Source: Mogibacterium sp. (lineage in GTDB: Bacteria; Bacillota; Clostridia; Peptostreptococcales; Anaerovoracaceae). Taken from it: a DNA stretch of 64,000 bases. The notes under the pieces were generated by a model. That model was given only the letters and a program-made list of their open reading frames with translations, had not been told where the DNA came from and searched no databases. The translations under genes were made by a program, and so were the position numbers. Shown piece by piece: positions 24,901 to 32,669 of this stretch (position 1 is its first letter; each line of letters begins with the position of its first letter). The DNA lies in the NCBI GenBank assembly GCA_017431685.1, contig JAFRKO010000043.1:1-64000 (forward strand), read 5' to 3'.

Positions 24901-26724
24901 CTTTCCGTAAGCCAGTACAGGCAGCAGTCCGGATACTCCGGTATCGGCATTGTAGCCGTCATCCATCGAAAGAATATCCGCAAGTGACGCTTCCAGAGTT
25001 TTTCCATCTGAACCTGTGAATCTGATCGTTCCGGAGATGCCCGACATCTCGACGACATTCTGCAGGAAATACGCGATGCTCATTCCTTCATAAACATCAG
25101 AGCCCGAGCCCAGATCGTATTTTGCCTTGACCCTTGCATCGCTGAGCTGTGTAGCTGTCAGTTTTCCGCCGTATATGATCTCCTCAATATCCCCTACGGT
25201 GTAGCTCTGAGTCTTGCTTTTAATGGAACCGCCTGCAGTCGTTTTGATGTCGACCTTCAGATTACTGCCTGCCAGATCCTGATACACCTTATCAGAGTGA
25301 TATTTGTGAGATGCATAGTGATATGTGTTTTCTCCTACTACGATACCGCTCAGTTTCTGTGCCTGGCTGGAACCGTTGTTGTGGTTATAGGCTGTCTTGC
25401 CCGAAATTACCCTGACAGGCCCGCCGTCATTCGAAAGACCGCTGAGGTAGCCATCGAGCTTAGAGCTGATGACATAAGGATATCCATTGACTCCATATGC
25501 AAGCAGCACAGGGTATCCGACTGCCAGCTTATCTCCCGTATTCACATCATCGCCCTGACGTATATTTTCGTTAGGTACGTATTTACCGTCATTGGTATCG
25601 CTCGAGTTCTTCTCATAAAAACCAAAAGCATTCTCATCAGCTATCTGCCTGAGAGTGAATTTATCCGTACCGGAGTAATTATCTGAAGTCAGATAGTTGA
25701 CGACGGTCGATGAGTCACTCGAAAGTCCCGGGTCGAGTCCCGAACGGAGCAGCAGGCTCCAGAGCCTTACTCCTTCGTACTCATTTACATACCAGTACGT
25801 TGTATTAGTCAGGCTGTAGTTGTCTCTGTATCCGTATCCGTTGTCGACTACCCCTCCTGAACTATCGTATTCAACCATATTCTCGATCTCTTCGATCGTA
25901 TAATTGACCTCGCGTCCCAGCTTGTCGCCGGTAACGCTGATAATGGCCTGTGTGTTTTCGACAGCATTGTACGGACTACCCTCAACAGTATGCTTGAAGC
26001 CCGGCCGCGCTCCCTCCTCGACATACACGTATGCCATGTTGCTGAATCTAGTGTAGCCTGTGTTGCTTCCGTATTTTGAGGTGTCGTAAACCAGCTTAAG
26101 GCAGCCATCATCATTGCCGAGACCCGGTATTATTCCGGTAGCCCCGTCAAATACGAACGGAGCAGGCGATGAGCCATCAGCGCCGGCAGTTCCGTATGCT
26201 ATGAGTATCGGGTTGCCGTCGTTATGTGCTTTAGTGACATCTTCAAGATCGAAGGTCGATATGGTCTGTCTGTTCCTGTTCTTGATCGTCACTTTTTTTG
26301 CTGAGTCGGTAAGTACTATGCCGCTGCTGCCCGAAGACATCTCATTCAGCAGATAGTAAAGATCCATGCCTTCATACATCATGGATGTTTCTTTGCCGCC
26401 TCTACTGTCTTTATATACAGCTCTGGAGTAACCTGTATCACGAGACTCCATATCTCTTACAGAGAGAGGAACGCTCGTCTTTACTCCCGGGCCCTCTATT
26501 GTCAGTGTCGCTCCGGTAATGGCATCAATGTTGTAAGGCCCGTCCTGACCGGTAATGCCTCCGTTGTTGACATGCTTATAAGGGCTGTCACTGTAATCGA
26601 TGGCATCGTCTGATGCCGCAAAAGAATATAAGTCTCCGGCGGGAGCCATGGCAAGCACCATCGCCAGAGACAGGAAGCCGGCCAGTAACCCGGCCAGCTT
26701 TTTTCTGATTCCTGTATTATTCAT
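21946..26724 (-). CDS. Giant secreted protein: five sulfite-oxidase-fold modules, sensor-type propeller, Ig/Fn3 C-terminus
   Basis: 1592 aa. Signal peptide (residues 1-36, hydrophobic core AGLLAGFLSLAMVLAM). Five diverged modules follow at about 45-240, 245-470, 490-685, 688-870 and 871-1050. Each has the order YEGxxLYxLL, a variable ligand loop, (L/I)LAYGxxGxPL and GGPxRxVI, as in the sulfite-oxidase molybdopterin fold, without a conserved catalytic Cys. A two-component-regulator-type beta-propeller follows (about 1060-1410: DNDGNLWVGTYGGG, SSGIVWIGSFGG, SKGGIWCG), then an Ig-like and a basic Fn3-like domain (about 1495-1592). Near the N-terminus NIDAITGATLT (residues 66-75) matches the covalent-flavin motif. 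No LPXTG anchor is seen. Ribosome site GGAGG. The propeller suggests binding or sensing. Confidence 0.72.
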   Translation of the reverse strand: MNNTGIRKKLAGLLAGFLSLAMVLAMAPAGDLYSFAASDDAIDYSDSPYKHVNNGGITGQDGPYNIDAITGATLTIEGPGVKTSVPLSVRDMESRDTGYSRAVYKDSRGGKETSMMYEGMDLYYLLNEMSSGSSGIVLTDSAKKVTIKNRNRQTISTFDLEDVTKAHNDGNPILIAYGTAGADGSSPAPFVFDGATGIIPGLGNDDGCLKLVYDTSKYGSNTGYTRFSNMAYVYVEEGARPGFKHTVEGSPYNAVENTQAIISVTGDKLGREVNYTIEEIENMVEYDSSGGVVDNGYGYRDNYSLTNTTYWYVNEYEGVRLWSLLLRSGLDPGLSSDSSTVVNYLTSDNYSGTDKFTLRQIADENAFGFYEKNSSDTNDGKYVPNENIRQGDDVNTGDKLAVGYPVLLAYGVNGYPYVISSKLDGYLSGLSNDGGPVRVISGKTAYNHNNGSSQAQKLSGIVVGENTYHYASHKYHSDKVYQDLAGSNLKVDIKTTAGGSIKSKTQSYTVGDIEEIIYGGKLTATQLSDARVKAKYDLGSGSDVYEGMSIAYFLQNVVEMSGISGTIRFTGSDGKTLEASLADILSMDDGYNADTGVSGLLPVLAYGKNGMPLAKGKTASDGYVSTVRLAAGTQFENEVFIDNQGGPLQVIIPGSKDGSRSAQTLSDVVSITVDLEPDNYAHIDAPYDSYEDSEITISGEGTNLTGPKIFKLSELESKQTFAGTYDYSLRKNSGDTSSIRFRGIRLYDFLRSSNVGLKPNADKVIITCRDGSSMEFSMDAIIRKDYVNTADSTVTELPPMLAYGSAAVSNSDKKDGKPLVTGKDSAGYVDSYSNSGGPVRFVIGQKDANDANAGSCLSDVVSVEVTASEMINWNHSSSATFETYLDRKVTFEAVDPDSKVIFSRELTVLELESMKDLITQQGLHLKVDNVWEGLNFWNLLTTVMDGVDGLNDPVAINVIAMDGFSYNVMEQGLDAIKNGVKDGGSYYPIMLAYGCDGVPLAQFGKNDEAGPGYDSSIDNGNGPMRLVIHNANGKSAGNVVKIQVKVKTSAVKFDVFPGTSKDGQLPMAGIRSTAMDNDGNLWVGTYGGGAAYRAKGSNKFVVYNKASKPALETTFVSAICPDDKGGVYMSQNASYTNPSDNRGLAYMKGKKIKLYRAPDTVPDDYVQEVKIDSSGIVWIGSFGGLTKFDPKAGTWKTWNKSKGFPAKSVDNIEIDSKGGIWCGFYPSSDADDGSKPFKGGFAYFKDGKVANVYKYTSPKDANTGAYRLGDVWIRDIAVDKDGGAWIVASGSYAGMANTGGKVWYVSSPGAKAKEFTGFDLFGEKTFTQDSELRMVTVDPDGGLWFGTSKDGVFYCEDADISSGKLTLTAQYSSAKGSWDEGYDNIYSLDFHGSTLFAGSSGGLATHEFTFRNDGRKDISKSKVVLSHTVYTYNRKVHRPKVVSIGGKKLKKGVDYTVRYSKTSPKNVGRYSVTVTGIGKYKGKVKVKYRIRPKGTYIKKLTKGRKAFTVKWKKQSAKMLKYRITGYQIQIATDRKFTKNKKTFNVKGYKKTSKKITKLKAGKKYYVRVRTYRTVSKKKNYSKWSRFRAVKTR

Positions 26725-26811
26725 GCTGTCATCCTCCAGTCCGTATTTACAGATGACTCATGTACTTTTCTGAAAAGTACCGGAATGATCCTGTCTGGTT
26801 TTTTCAGTCTG

Positions 26812-28206
26812 TTACTTCTTTGTTCTGATCTTCTTGACCTTTGAGTATTTTCCGAATACCTTCTTGCCCTTGCTGTTCAGTTTGTAAGCTCTGATCTTGT
26901 AGTAGTAAGTCTTGTTCTTTTTGAGCTTTTTGTTGGTGAACTTAACAGTACTGCCCTTCTTGAAGGTCTTGACTGCCTTGAAACCGGAAGACTTCTTGGT
27001 CGATCTGTAAACAACATAACCCTTTGCGCCGGACACCTTCTTCCACTTCAGTGTGACTGATGTCTTCTTTGAAGTCACGCTCTTTATGGTGACCTTGCCA
27101 GGCCTCTTTACTGAAGGAACAATAGGAGCAGGTACATCCTTGGCAGTGACGGTGATTTTAATAGTCTCGCCTTTGACCCATTTGCCTTTGTTCATCTCTC
27201 CTTCAGCGAACTGTCCGATCGCTGTCTTCTGAACTTTTTCACCATTCTCACTCCAGATGAACATAGCCTTGTTGCCCTGGATATCAGCATTGATGATCAT
27301 GTCAGCTGTGTAAGTCGTATTGTATCCGTCATCAGCTTCGATCAGCACCGAGTCAAGTTCTTTGCCATCCTTGATTCCTGCAAGATTGATAAGATCTTCG
27401 ATAGTAACACCCGTTACTGTAAAATCCTCTTCTGTTTCTTTGCTGTTAAGTGTGTGGAATACTACATCCTCTTTAATGAAAGGCTTTACATTCTCATCAT
27501 TTTTAAGGATCTTGATCGATTCATAGCTGAGCTGAGCTGACAGATCATCGCCGACTACACTGAGAACCGGTCCTTCAGGTTTTGTGTCAGGCTTTTTATC
27601 CCCATCTGACGAAGGATCAGTACCGGATGATCCGGCATCTTTAGCAGTCACTGTAAGCGTAATGGTGTTACCTGCTACCCACAGTTTTTTATTCTGCTCA
27701 TCTGCTGCAAACTGTCCGACCGCCATTTCCTGAACTTTCTCGCCCCCGTCATCCCAGACAAACATGGCTTTGTTGCCCTGCAGGTCTTCCTTGAGGATCT
27801 GATCGGCCGTATATGTCTTGCTGTATCCGTCTTCAGCAGTTGCAGTCACGGTATCAAGTTCTTTGCCATCCTTGAAACCAGCGAGCTTGAGAAGATCTTC
27901 CACAGTAACACCTGTTACAGTAGCGGACCCCTCTGTGTTGCTGCTGTTAAGAGTACGGAATACAACTCCTTCCTTGATAAGCGGCTTAATGTTCTCATCG
28001 TTTTTAAGAGTCTTGATCGAATCGTAGCTGAGCGATGTCACAAGATCATCACCTGATACGCTGAATACCGCAGTCGATGTTTCATCAGCAGCGAATACAT
28101 AGTCTGCCACAGGCATCATCGTGAATACCATTGCCATGGCAAGGAACATCACGAGAAGTCTCGCAGTTACCAGTCTGATCAGGTTTTCTCCCTTTCGGTT
28201 ACTCAT
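26812..28206 (-). CDS. Secreted protein with two tandem sulfite-oxidase-fold-like repeats and Fn3-like C-terminus
   Basis: 464 aa. Signal peptide (residues 1-40, core LLVMFLAMAMVFTMMPVA), then two repeats at about 42-200 and 212-365. They are close copies: SYDSIKTLKNDENIKPLIKE in the first and SYESIKILKNDENVKPFIKE in the second agree at 16 of 20 positions. Each contains GVT(V/I)EDL(L/I)xLAG and DGY(S/N)xTYTAD, recalling the sulfite-oxidase molybdopterin fold, again without the catalytic Cys. A basic Fn3-like domain (about 370-464) nearly matches the one in the 403-aa neighbour. Strong AAAGGAGG ribosome site. Probably a surface ligand binder; ligand unknown. Confidence 0.68.
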   Translation of the reverse strand: MSNRKGENLIRLVTARLLVMFLAMAMVFTMMPVADYVFAADETSTAVFSVSGDDLVTSLSYDSIKTLKNDENIKPLIKEGVVFRTLNSSNTEGSATVTGVTVEDLLKLAGFKDGKELDTVTATAEDGYSKTYTADQILKEDLQGNKAMFVWDDGGEKVQEMAVGQFAADEQNKKLWVAGNTITLTVTAKDAGSSGTDPSSDGDKKPDTKPEGPVLSVVGDDLSAQLSYESIKILKNDENVKPFIKEDVVFHTLNSKETEEDFTVTGVTIEDLINLAGIKDGKELDSVLIEADDGYNTTYTADMIINADIQGNKAMFIWSENGEKVQKTAIGQFAEGEMNKGKWVKGETIKITVTAKDVPAPIVPSVKRPGKVTIKSVTSKKTSVTLKWKKVSGAKGYVVYRSTKKSSGFKAVKTFKKGSTVKFTNKKLKKNKTYYYKIRAYKLNSKGKKVFGKYSKVKKIRTKK

Positions 28207-28289
28207 ACCTTTCCTCCTTTAGCTTCCTGTACTATTCACAATAACCTTTTTATATGATCCAGATCTGTACGATCTGATTATCAACACTG

Positions 28290-29501
28290 CTATTTGGCTC
28301 TGGTGCTCTTTACGGCTGAGTATCTGCCGTAAACTTTTCGGCCTTCCATAGTTCTGTAAGCGCGGACTTTATAGTAATATCTCTTGCCCTTCTTAAGCTT
28401 TTTGTTTACATATTTTAGCGTGCCGCCCTTTTTTATGGTTTTGACTGCCTTGAAGCCCGAGGACTTTTTAGTCGACCTGTATATAACATATCCGGTAGCG
28501 CCTGAGACCCTGCTCCATCTGACAGTAACTTTGCGTTTGCCGGCGGTCAGCTTCAGAGTCGGTTTTTCAGTTGATGGCCCGACATAATATCTGAAGTCAG
28601 CCACTTCGCTGTCCAGCTTTCCGTATGCCTTCACCTTCACCTTAAGGTGATAGACTCCATACTTGTTCGGAAGTACAGGTCTTGTCTCAGTTCCCTGATT
28701 CATGCCGCTGTTATATATTGTGCTCCCATAGTCAGGTTCTGAGCCGTCCAGGGTGTAATAGATGTATTCCATACTGCGCCCTGTCCCGTTAAGTACTATT
28801 TCTTCCCCTTTTTTGCATATCGATCTGTCAGCAGGAACTGATTCAGGAACTGCACACCGTGAAGCTGGTGTGGTCTTTATTTCTATTGTCGCAAGATATT
28901 TGGTAAATGCCGGCTTGTTCTCATCGTTAGGTGCCGCCTGACCTACACAGAGAACATTACCGTCCTTGCCGCCGGTCAGGTATATTACCGCTTCGACCTC
29001 TGAGGCATCTGCGTAGGATTCATCGGGCACAGCACCTGTTTTAGGGTCAGCAAGTCCTCCGTTCGGGAAACAGTACCTTTTTTCATTGAAAAGCTGATTT
29101 CCTGTGAAGGATGCTCCGTAACTGCCATCTGAGAATGTGACTGTGCCCGTATCAGTCACGGCATCCCTGACGCCGGCTTTCTTAAGTACCGCGTCTACTG
29201 TAGGACCTGTGACAGAGGCATACGTCTTTTTATCAAATGTAGGGAAAGTATTCCACGCGGAATACGTACATATCTTATTGCCCTCCTCTGCAGCTATCTG
29301 CTCGAGTTCCTCCAAAGTAAACTCTTTTACCACCTCACCGTCTTTCTTAATAGTGAGATCTGTACCTTCAGCATAAACAATCTGTATCGATCCGATCCAG
29401 AAAAAAGCAGCTAAAAAAACAGCAACGACCATAGCCATATGAATAGTGGCCTTCATCGTTGCTTTAATCCGGATTCTGTCAGTATCGGAGTAAGTTTTCA
29501 T
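28290..29501 (-). CDS. Secreted sulfite-oxidase-fold-like protein with chitobiase-C-like and Fn3-like domains
   Basis: 403 aa. Signal/anchor segment (about residues 20-43), then one sulfite-oxidase-fold-like module (about 45-215; VKEFTLEELEQIAA, TGPTVDAVLKKAGV, EAVIYLTGGKDGN). Next is a small beta domain with YYTLDGSEPDYGSTIYNSG, typical of chitobiase C-terminal/Fn3-like modules, then a basic Fn3-like domain (about 320-403). It overlaps the THEP1 NTPase by 4 bases (ATGA), so the two are translated together. It carries the same Fn3 module as the 464-aa protein. Confidence 0.66.
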   Translation of the reverse strand: MKTYSDTDRIRIKATMKATIHMAMVVAVFLAAFFWIGSIQIVYAEGTDLTIKKDGEVVKEFTLEELEQIAAEEGNKICTYSAWNTFPTFDKKTYASVTGPTVDAVLKKAGVRDAVTDTGTVTFSDGSYGASFTGNQLFNEKRYCFPNGGLADPKTGAVPDESYADASEVEAVIYLTGGKDGNVLCVGQAAPNDENKPAFTKYLATIEIKTTPASRCAVPESVPADRSICKKGEEIVLNGTGRSMEYIYYTLDGSEPDYGSTIYNSGMNQGTETRPVLPNKYGVYHLKVKVKAYGKLDSEVADFRYYVGPSTEKPTLKLTAGKRKVTVRWSRVSGATGYVIYRSTKKSSGFKAVKTIKKGGTLKYVNKKLKKGKRYYYKVRAYRTMEGRKVYGRYSAVKSTRAK

Positions 29502-30028
29502 ACTAGCCCCCCTCTTTCCTCAATAAGAGAACTGATAGTCTCATATAACTCATCACGGTTATCTGCATCTATGTAAAATACATCTGCGTTAGGGTGAACA
29601 AGCAGTTTATTGAGAAACTCAATGTCGTGCCCCGATTTTGCTGTCGCAATGATAGGAATATCTCCGTCAAAGAGCTCCAGGACCCGTGCACAGAATTTCT
29701 CAGCATTCTTTTCCATGAACCCCAGCTCATCCATTACTATGATGCCTCCGGGCTCAGCTTCAAGGCATTTAACTCCATAACCGTCAAAAGCCTCAGGATA
29801 AGCGACCGGCTGTATTCCATTACCATCCCCTATGTGATTTTCTTCGGATTCAGTCCTTACCGAGGCTCCGGCAGGATGTATAAAAAAAGAACGGTAACCT
29901 TTTTTCATGCTTCTCCCGGGAGCTGTGCGAAATCCATAGACCCTTGCGCCGGATCCTTCCAGGAGGCGGTCAACAAGTGTGGTCTTACCGATTTTTCTCT
30001 TTCCGGCAATTATGATATGTCTGCCCAT
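29498..30028 (-). CDS. THEP1-type nucleoside-triphosphatase (NTPase_1 family)
   Basis: 176 aa P-loop protein. Walker A is AGKRKIGKTTL at the N-terminus; Walker B is IIVMDELGFMEKNAEKF, the hallmark of the THEP1 family (DExGxMExxxxxF). Members hydrolyse NTPs or phosphorylate small substrates; their role is not settled, though they recur near metal uptake and pterin genes. Here it heads the surface-system operon and is translationally coupled to the first surface protein. A cytoplasmic maturation or salvage role is inferred. MobB is an alternative of similar fold, but the Walker B pattern favours THEP1. No strong ribosome site. Confidence 0.85.
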   Translation of the reverse strand: MGRHIIIAGKRKIGKTTLVDRLLEGSGARVYGFRTAPGRSMKKGYRSFFIHPAGASVRTESEENHIGDGNGIQPVAYPEAFDGYGVKCLEAEPGGIIVMDELGFMEKNAEKFCARVLELFDGDIPIIATAKSGHDIEFLNKLLVHPNADVFYIDADNRDELYETISSLIEERGGLV

Positions 30029-30080
30029 ACGCGACTCTGAGATTATGAAGTAAATATTAACCTTAATAAACGTATATATG

Positions 30081-30110
30081 ATTATAGCATATAATTAAAA
30101 AAGATATCAG
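30081..30110 (-). promoter_or_regulatory. Predicted extended -10 promoter of the surface-system operon
   Basis: Minus strand: CTGATA (30105-30110), 18 bases, then TGC-TATAAT (TATAAT at 30081-30086), a perfect -10 with extended TGn. About 50 bases upstream of the THEP1 gene in an AT-rich gap that otherwise holds only the terminator of the preceding operon. Confidence 0.6.
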
Positions 30111-30130
30111 AATATAACATAAAGTATATT

Positions 30131-30175
30131 CCAAAAAAGTATAAAAGCGACATGTGCCTTTATGGCATATGCCGC
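30131..30175 (-). terminator. Rho-independent terminator after the second AOR operon
   Basis: GCGACATGTGCC (30147-30158) pairs with GGCATATGCCGC (30164-30175) with one mismatch and one G-U pair around a 5-base loop. On the minus strand it is followed by TTTTATACTTTTTT (30131-30146). It separates the AOR-2/ferredoxin/MoaD unit from the surface-system operon. Confidence 0.7.
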
Positions 30176-30218
30176 AGAAGAATCCGTTGCAATAACTGCT
30201 GTTCAGGCAGGTTTAACT

Positions 30219-30452
30219 TTATCCTCCGGAGACAAGCGAGAAAAACCCAACTACGTCCCCGTCCCTGAGAACATGATCGAGTTTTGAATGCTCTCCATTT
30301 ACACTCACAAGAAGAAGTTTTGCCCTGACCGGACTGCATTTTATTATTCTCAGAACATCGCTAACTGTGCTTCCTTCAGGCAGATCTGCCCAATATCTTT
30401 CATCAAGAGCACTCCTGTCACAGCCTCTTGGCGGGAATATCTTAACCTTCAT
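30219..30452 (-). CDS. MoaD/ThiS-family sulfur carrier protein (second copy)
   Basis: 77-aa ubiquitin-like protein ending in Gly-Gly (SLVSGG). LLLVSVNGEHSKLDHVLRDGD is cut here to its key part VSVNGE...LRDGDVVGF, the MoaD/ThiS core. It overlaps the ferredoxin gene by 11 bases and is the last gene of the AOR-2 unit. It parallels the MoaD in the first AOR operon, so each AOR has its own carrier. Confidence 0.87.
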   Translation of the reverse strand: MKVKIFPPRGCDRSALDERYWADLPEGSTVSDVLRIIKCSPVRAKLLLVSVNGEHSKLDHVLRDGDVVGFFSLVSGG

Positions 30453-30669
30453 ATGGAATCACCATCGTTATGCATTCCATCGGACAGCTCTTTGCGCAAA
30501 GGCCGCATCCGATGCAGCTGTTATTTACAAGCTCAGGAAACAGGTTTCTGTACCTGCCGCTCTTTCCCCTGCGTGTCAGATTGAGGGCGCCAACCGGGCA
30601 GGCCTGCACGCATATGCTGCAGCTGACACAGTTTTCATAGTGAAAATCAGGTGATTTTTTGAATGCCAT
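30442..30669 (-). CDS. 2x[4Fe-4S] ferredoxin associated with AOR-2
   Basis: 75 aa with two cluster motifs, CVSCSICVQACPVG and CIGCGLCAKSCPME. Starts one base after the stop of the AOR-2 gene, so it is probably its electron carrier or small subunit. It is shorter than the four-cluster subunit of the first AOR and lacks associated diaphorase genes, so this AOR probably exchanges electrons with ferredoxin-type carriers only. Confidence 0.93.
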   Translation of the reverse strand: MAFKKSPDFHYENCVSCSICVQACPVGALNLTRRGKSGRYRNLFPELVNNSCIGCGLCAKSCPMECITMVIPYEG

Positions 30670-30670
30670 G

Positions 30671-32647
30671 TCATACCTCCATCAATCTGTTTATTCCAAG
30701 GGATTCTATCGTTTCCGGCAGCGGATGGCCCGTCTTTTCATCCCATCCGAACACTTTCCAGTGCATCGCTACCTGCTCTTCATTCTTAAGAGTCACACCC
30801 TTGAGCGGACCTGTCTTAAGAGGCGGCATGCCCTGCATGCGCTTCGGCAGCTTTACATCTGCCGGCTCGTATCCGTGCTTTACGTTGAACATCTGCCTGA
30901 TGGTCTGTATGCGGGCGCCTATCTCCATGTAGTGGTCACCGTCGTAATGCCAGCCTGCTGCAGCGTTGATGTATTCGATGGCCTTGTACATGTGAACACC
31001 CATCATCTCTGCATAGTAGCAGCCGCCTATACCGTCAAAGAGCATGGAGTAGCATGCATTCGCCTTGGAAATAAGAGCTATCGTCTCCGTCGCCTCAATA
31101 TCCTCTGACTTCGGATGAAGACTTGCCGGAGGGGCCCAGCTGCAGATATCGCAGAGCGACATCGCTCCGTACTGTACCGACATACCGATGGTGTGCTTTC
31201 CCGGTGCAGGCTCTGCCACCATATGTATGCCCAGCTGAGGATCGTTGCGCGTATCGTGCATGCCCGGCTCCTGTCCGCCTACATGCATGGCGTATTCCTT
31301 ACCTCCGTATTTCTCTGAAGCTCTCTTCACGCCGTCAGCGAGATCATTTCCGAAGCCTTCCCTGCTTATCATCTTACGCAGGAGCTCTATCTCAGCATCG
31401 TAATTGCCCCATGTGAGCTCTAGACCGTCTGTCTGCTCCTTTGTAATTATGCCGTTCTCATAGCATTCTATGGCCCATGCGACGGTGTTTCCGGCCGATA
31501 TGGAATCCACACCTGCCCTGTTAAGGAGCTCATTCATATAAAGGACTGACTTCAGATCCCTGTTTACGCAAAGAGGTCCGAACGCCTGAAGCGTCTCATA
31601 CTCAGGCTTGTGAGTCTCATAGTATTCGCTGTAGCCTATATCGCTTATATCAAGCCTTCCGCCGCAGCCGAGAGGACATGAATAGCAATGATATTTAGCT
31701 TCCTCTATCCTGTTTATCTTTTCCGGATTGTAGTCCAGTGCAAGGCGCATGCCCTTTACCTCGGAAGGACCGGCTCCCCAGTTTTTGAGAGGTCCGTCGC
31801 CGCTTGTTATAGCCAGCGGCGTATTTGAAGGCGTGCCCCATTCGCGGAAAAGATATGCCGTCATGGATCCGTCCAGCGGAAGCACGAACGGGCTCGCGCC
31901 CATGCTTACGCCCATCAGTCCGATGCCGCCTCCCATGCCTTTCGGGATCCACATCTTGTTTATCTTCCGGCCCAGCTCCTTTGACAGTGCCTTGACCGCT
32001 TCCGGATCAGCGCAAGGCATCGGCCTGCTGCCTGCAAGAACGACTGCCTTCAGCTTCTTGCTGCCCATTACAGCGCCAACGCCGCTTCTCCCCGCTATCC
32101 TTCCGCCTTCATTGCATATGCCCGAAATGAGAGAGAGATTCTCTCCGGCCTGGCCAATTACAGCTACGCGTGGTGTTTTTCCGCCGCGGTTATCTTCAAG
32201 GAGCCTGTTCTCTGCCTCTACGGCATCGAGTCCCCAGTACTGCGAAGCGTCGCGTATCTCGGCGCCTTTGTTATCGCAGTAGAGATAGACCGGCTTCTTC
32301 GAGATGCCGCTTATAAAGATAGCATCATAGCCGCACTGCTTGATCGCAGGCGAAAAGACTCCGCCGCAGTTGGCATCGCCCCAGCCTCCGGTGAGCGGGC
32401 TCTTGCAGACCACGGTAAATCTGCCTGTCATGAATGCGCCGGTGCCTGTCAGGGCACCCGAGCAGAAGCCCAGGATGTTGTCGGGACCCAGCGGATCTGC
32501 TCCGGCCGGGATATTCTTATACAGATACCAGGCTCCGAGGCCCTTGCCCGAAAGCACAGCCTCATAAACTTCATCAGGTATCTTCTCCACTGCTGTCGTC
32601 CCCGTGGTCAGATCAACCTTCAGGACCTTTCCCGTACATGATTTCAT
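30671..32647 (-). CDS. Aldehyde ferredoxin oxidoreductase family protein (second, 658 aa)
   Basis: AOR-family W/Mo bis-pterin enzyme. N-terminal domain GKVLKVDLTTG, then GALTGTGAFMTGRF and VCKSPLTGG; cluster cysteines in YHCYSCPLGCGGR. It is clearly diverged from the first AOR and about 55 residues longer, in the size range of the BamB-like (benzoyl-CoA reductase) branch as well as other AORs. Neighbours are an amidohydrolase, lipocalin-like protein and OYE-SDR fusion, so the substrate may not be a simple aldehyde. A BamB-type role is possible but unproven, as BamC-I partners are absent. Followed by its own ferredoxin and MoaD. Confidence 0.93.
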   Translation of the reverse strand: MKSCTGKVLKVDLTTGTTAVEKIPDEVYEAVLSGKGLGAWYLYKNIPAGADPLGPDNILGFCSGALTGTGAFMTGRFTVVCKSPLTGGWGDANCGGVFSPAIKQCGYDAIFISGISKKPVYLYCDNKGAEIRDASQYWGLDAVEAENRLLEDNRGGKTPRVAVIGQAGENLSLISGICNEGGRIAGRSGVGAVMGSKKLKAVVLAGSRPMPCADPEAVKALSKELGRKINKMWIPKGMGGGIGLMGVSMGASPFVLPLDGSMTAYLFREWGTPSNTPLAITSGDGPLKNWGAGPSEVKGMRLALDYNPEKINRIEEAKYHCYSCPLGCGGRLDISDIGYSEYYETHKPEYETLQAFGPLCVNRDLKSVLYMNELLNRAGVDSISAGNTVAWAIECYENGIITKEQTDGLELTWGNYDAEIELLRKMISREGFGNDLADGVKRASEKYGGKEYAMHVGGQEPGMHDTRNDPQLGIHMVAEPAPGKHTIGMSVQYGAMSLCDICSWAPPASLHPKSEDIEATETIALISKANACYSMLFDGIGGCYYAEMMGVHMYKAIEYINAAAGWHYDGDHYMEIGARIQTIRQMFNVKHGYEPADVKLPKRMQGMPPLKTGPLKGVTLKNEEQVAMHWKVFGWDEKTGHPLPETIESLGINRLMEV

Positions 32648-32669
32648 GGATGAATCTCTCCCAATATCT

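Noticed and set aside
26747-26790. GTACTTTT...AAAAGTAC hairpin between the 464-aa and 1592-aa genes, considered as a terminator.
   Set aside because: Weak AT stem with a tiny loop and no T-run on the minus strand.
30671-32647. Calling AOR-2 a BamB-type benzoyl-CoA reductase subunit.
   Set aside because: Size and neighbours allow it, but BamC-I and CoA ligase genes are absent and I cannot place it in a tree; left as AOR family.
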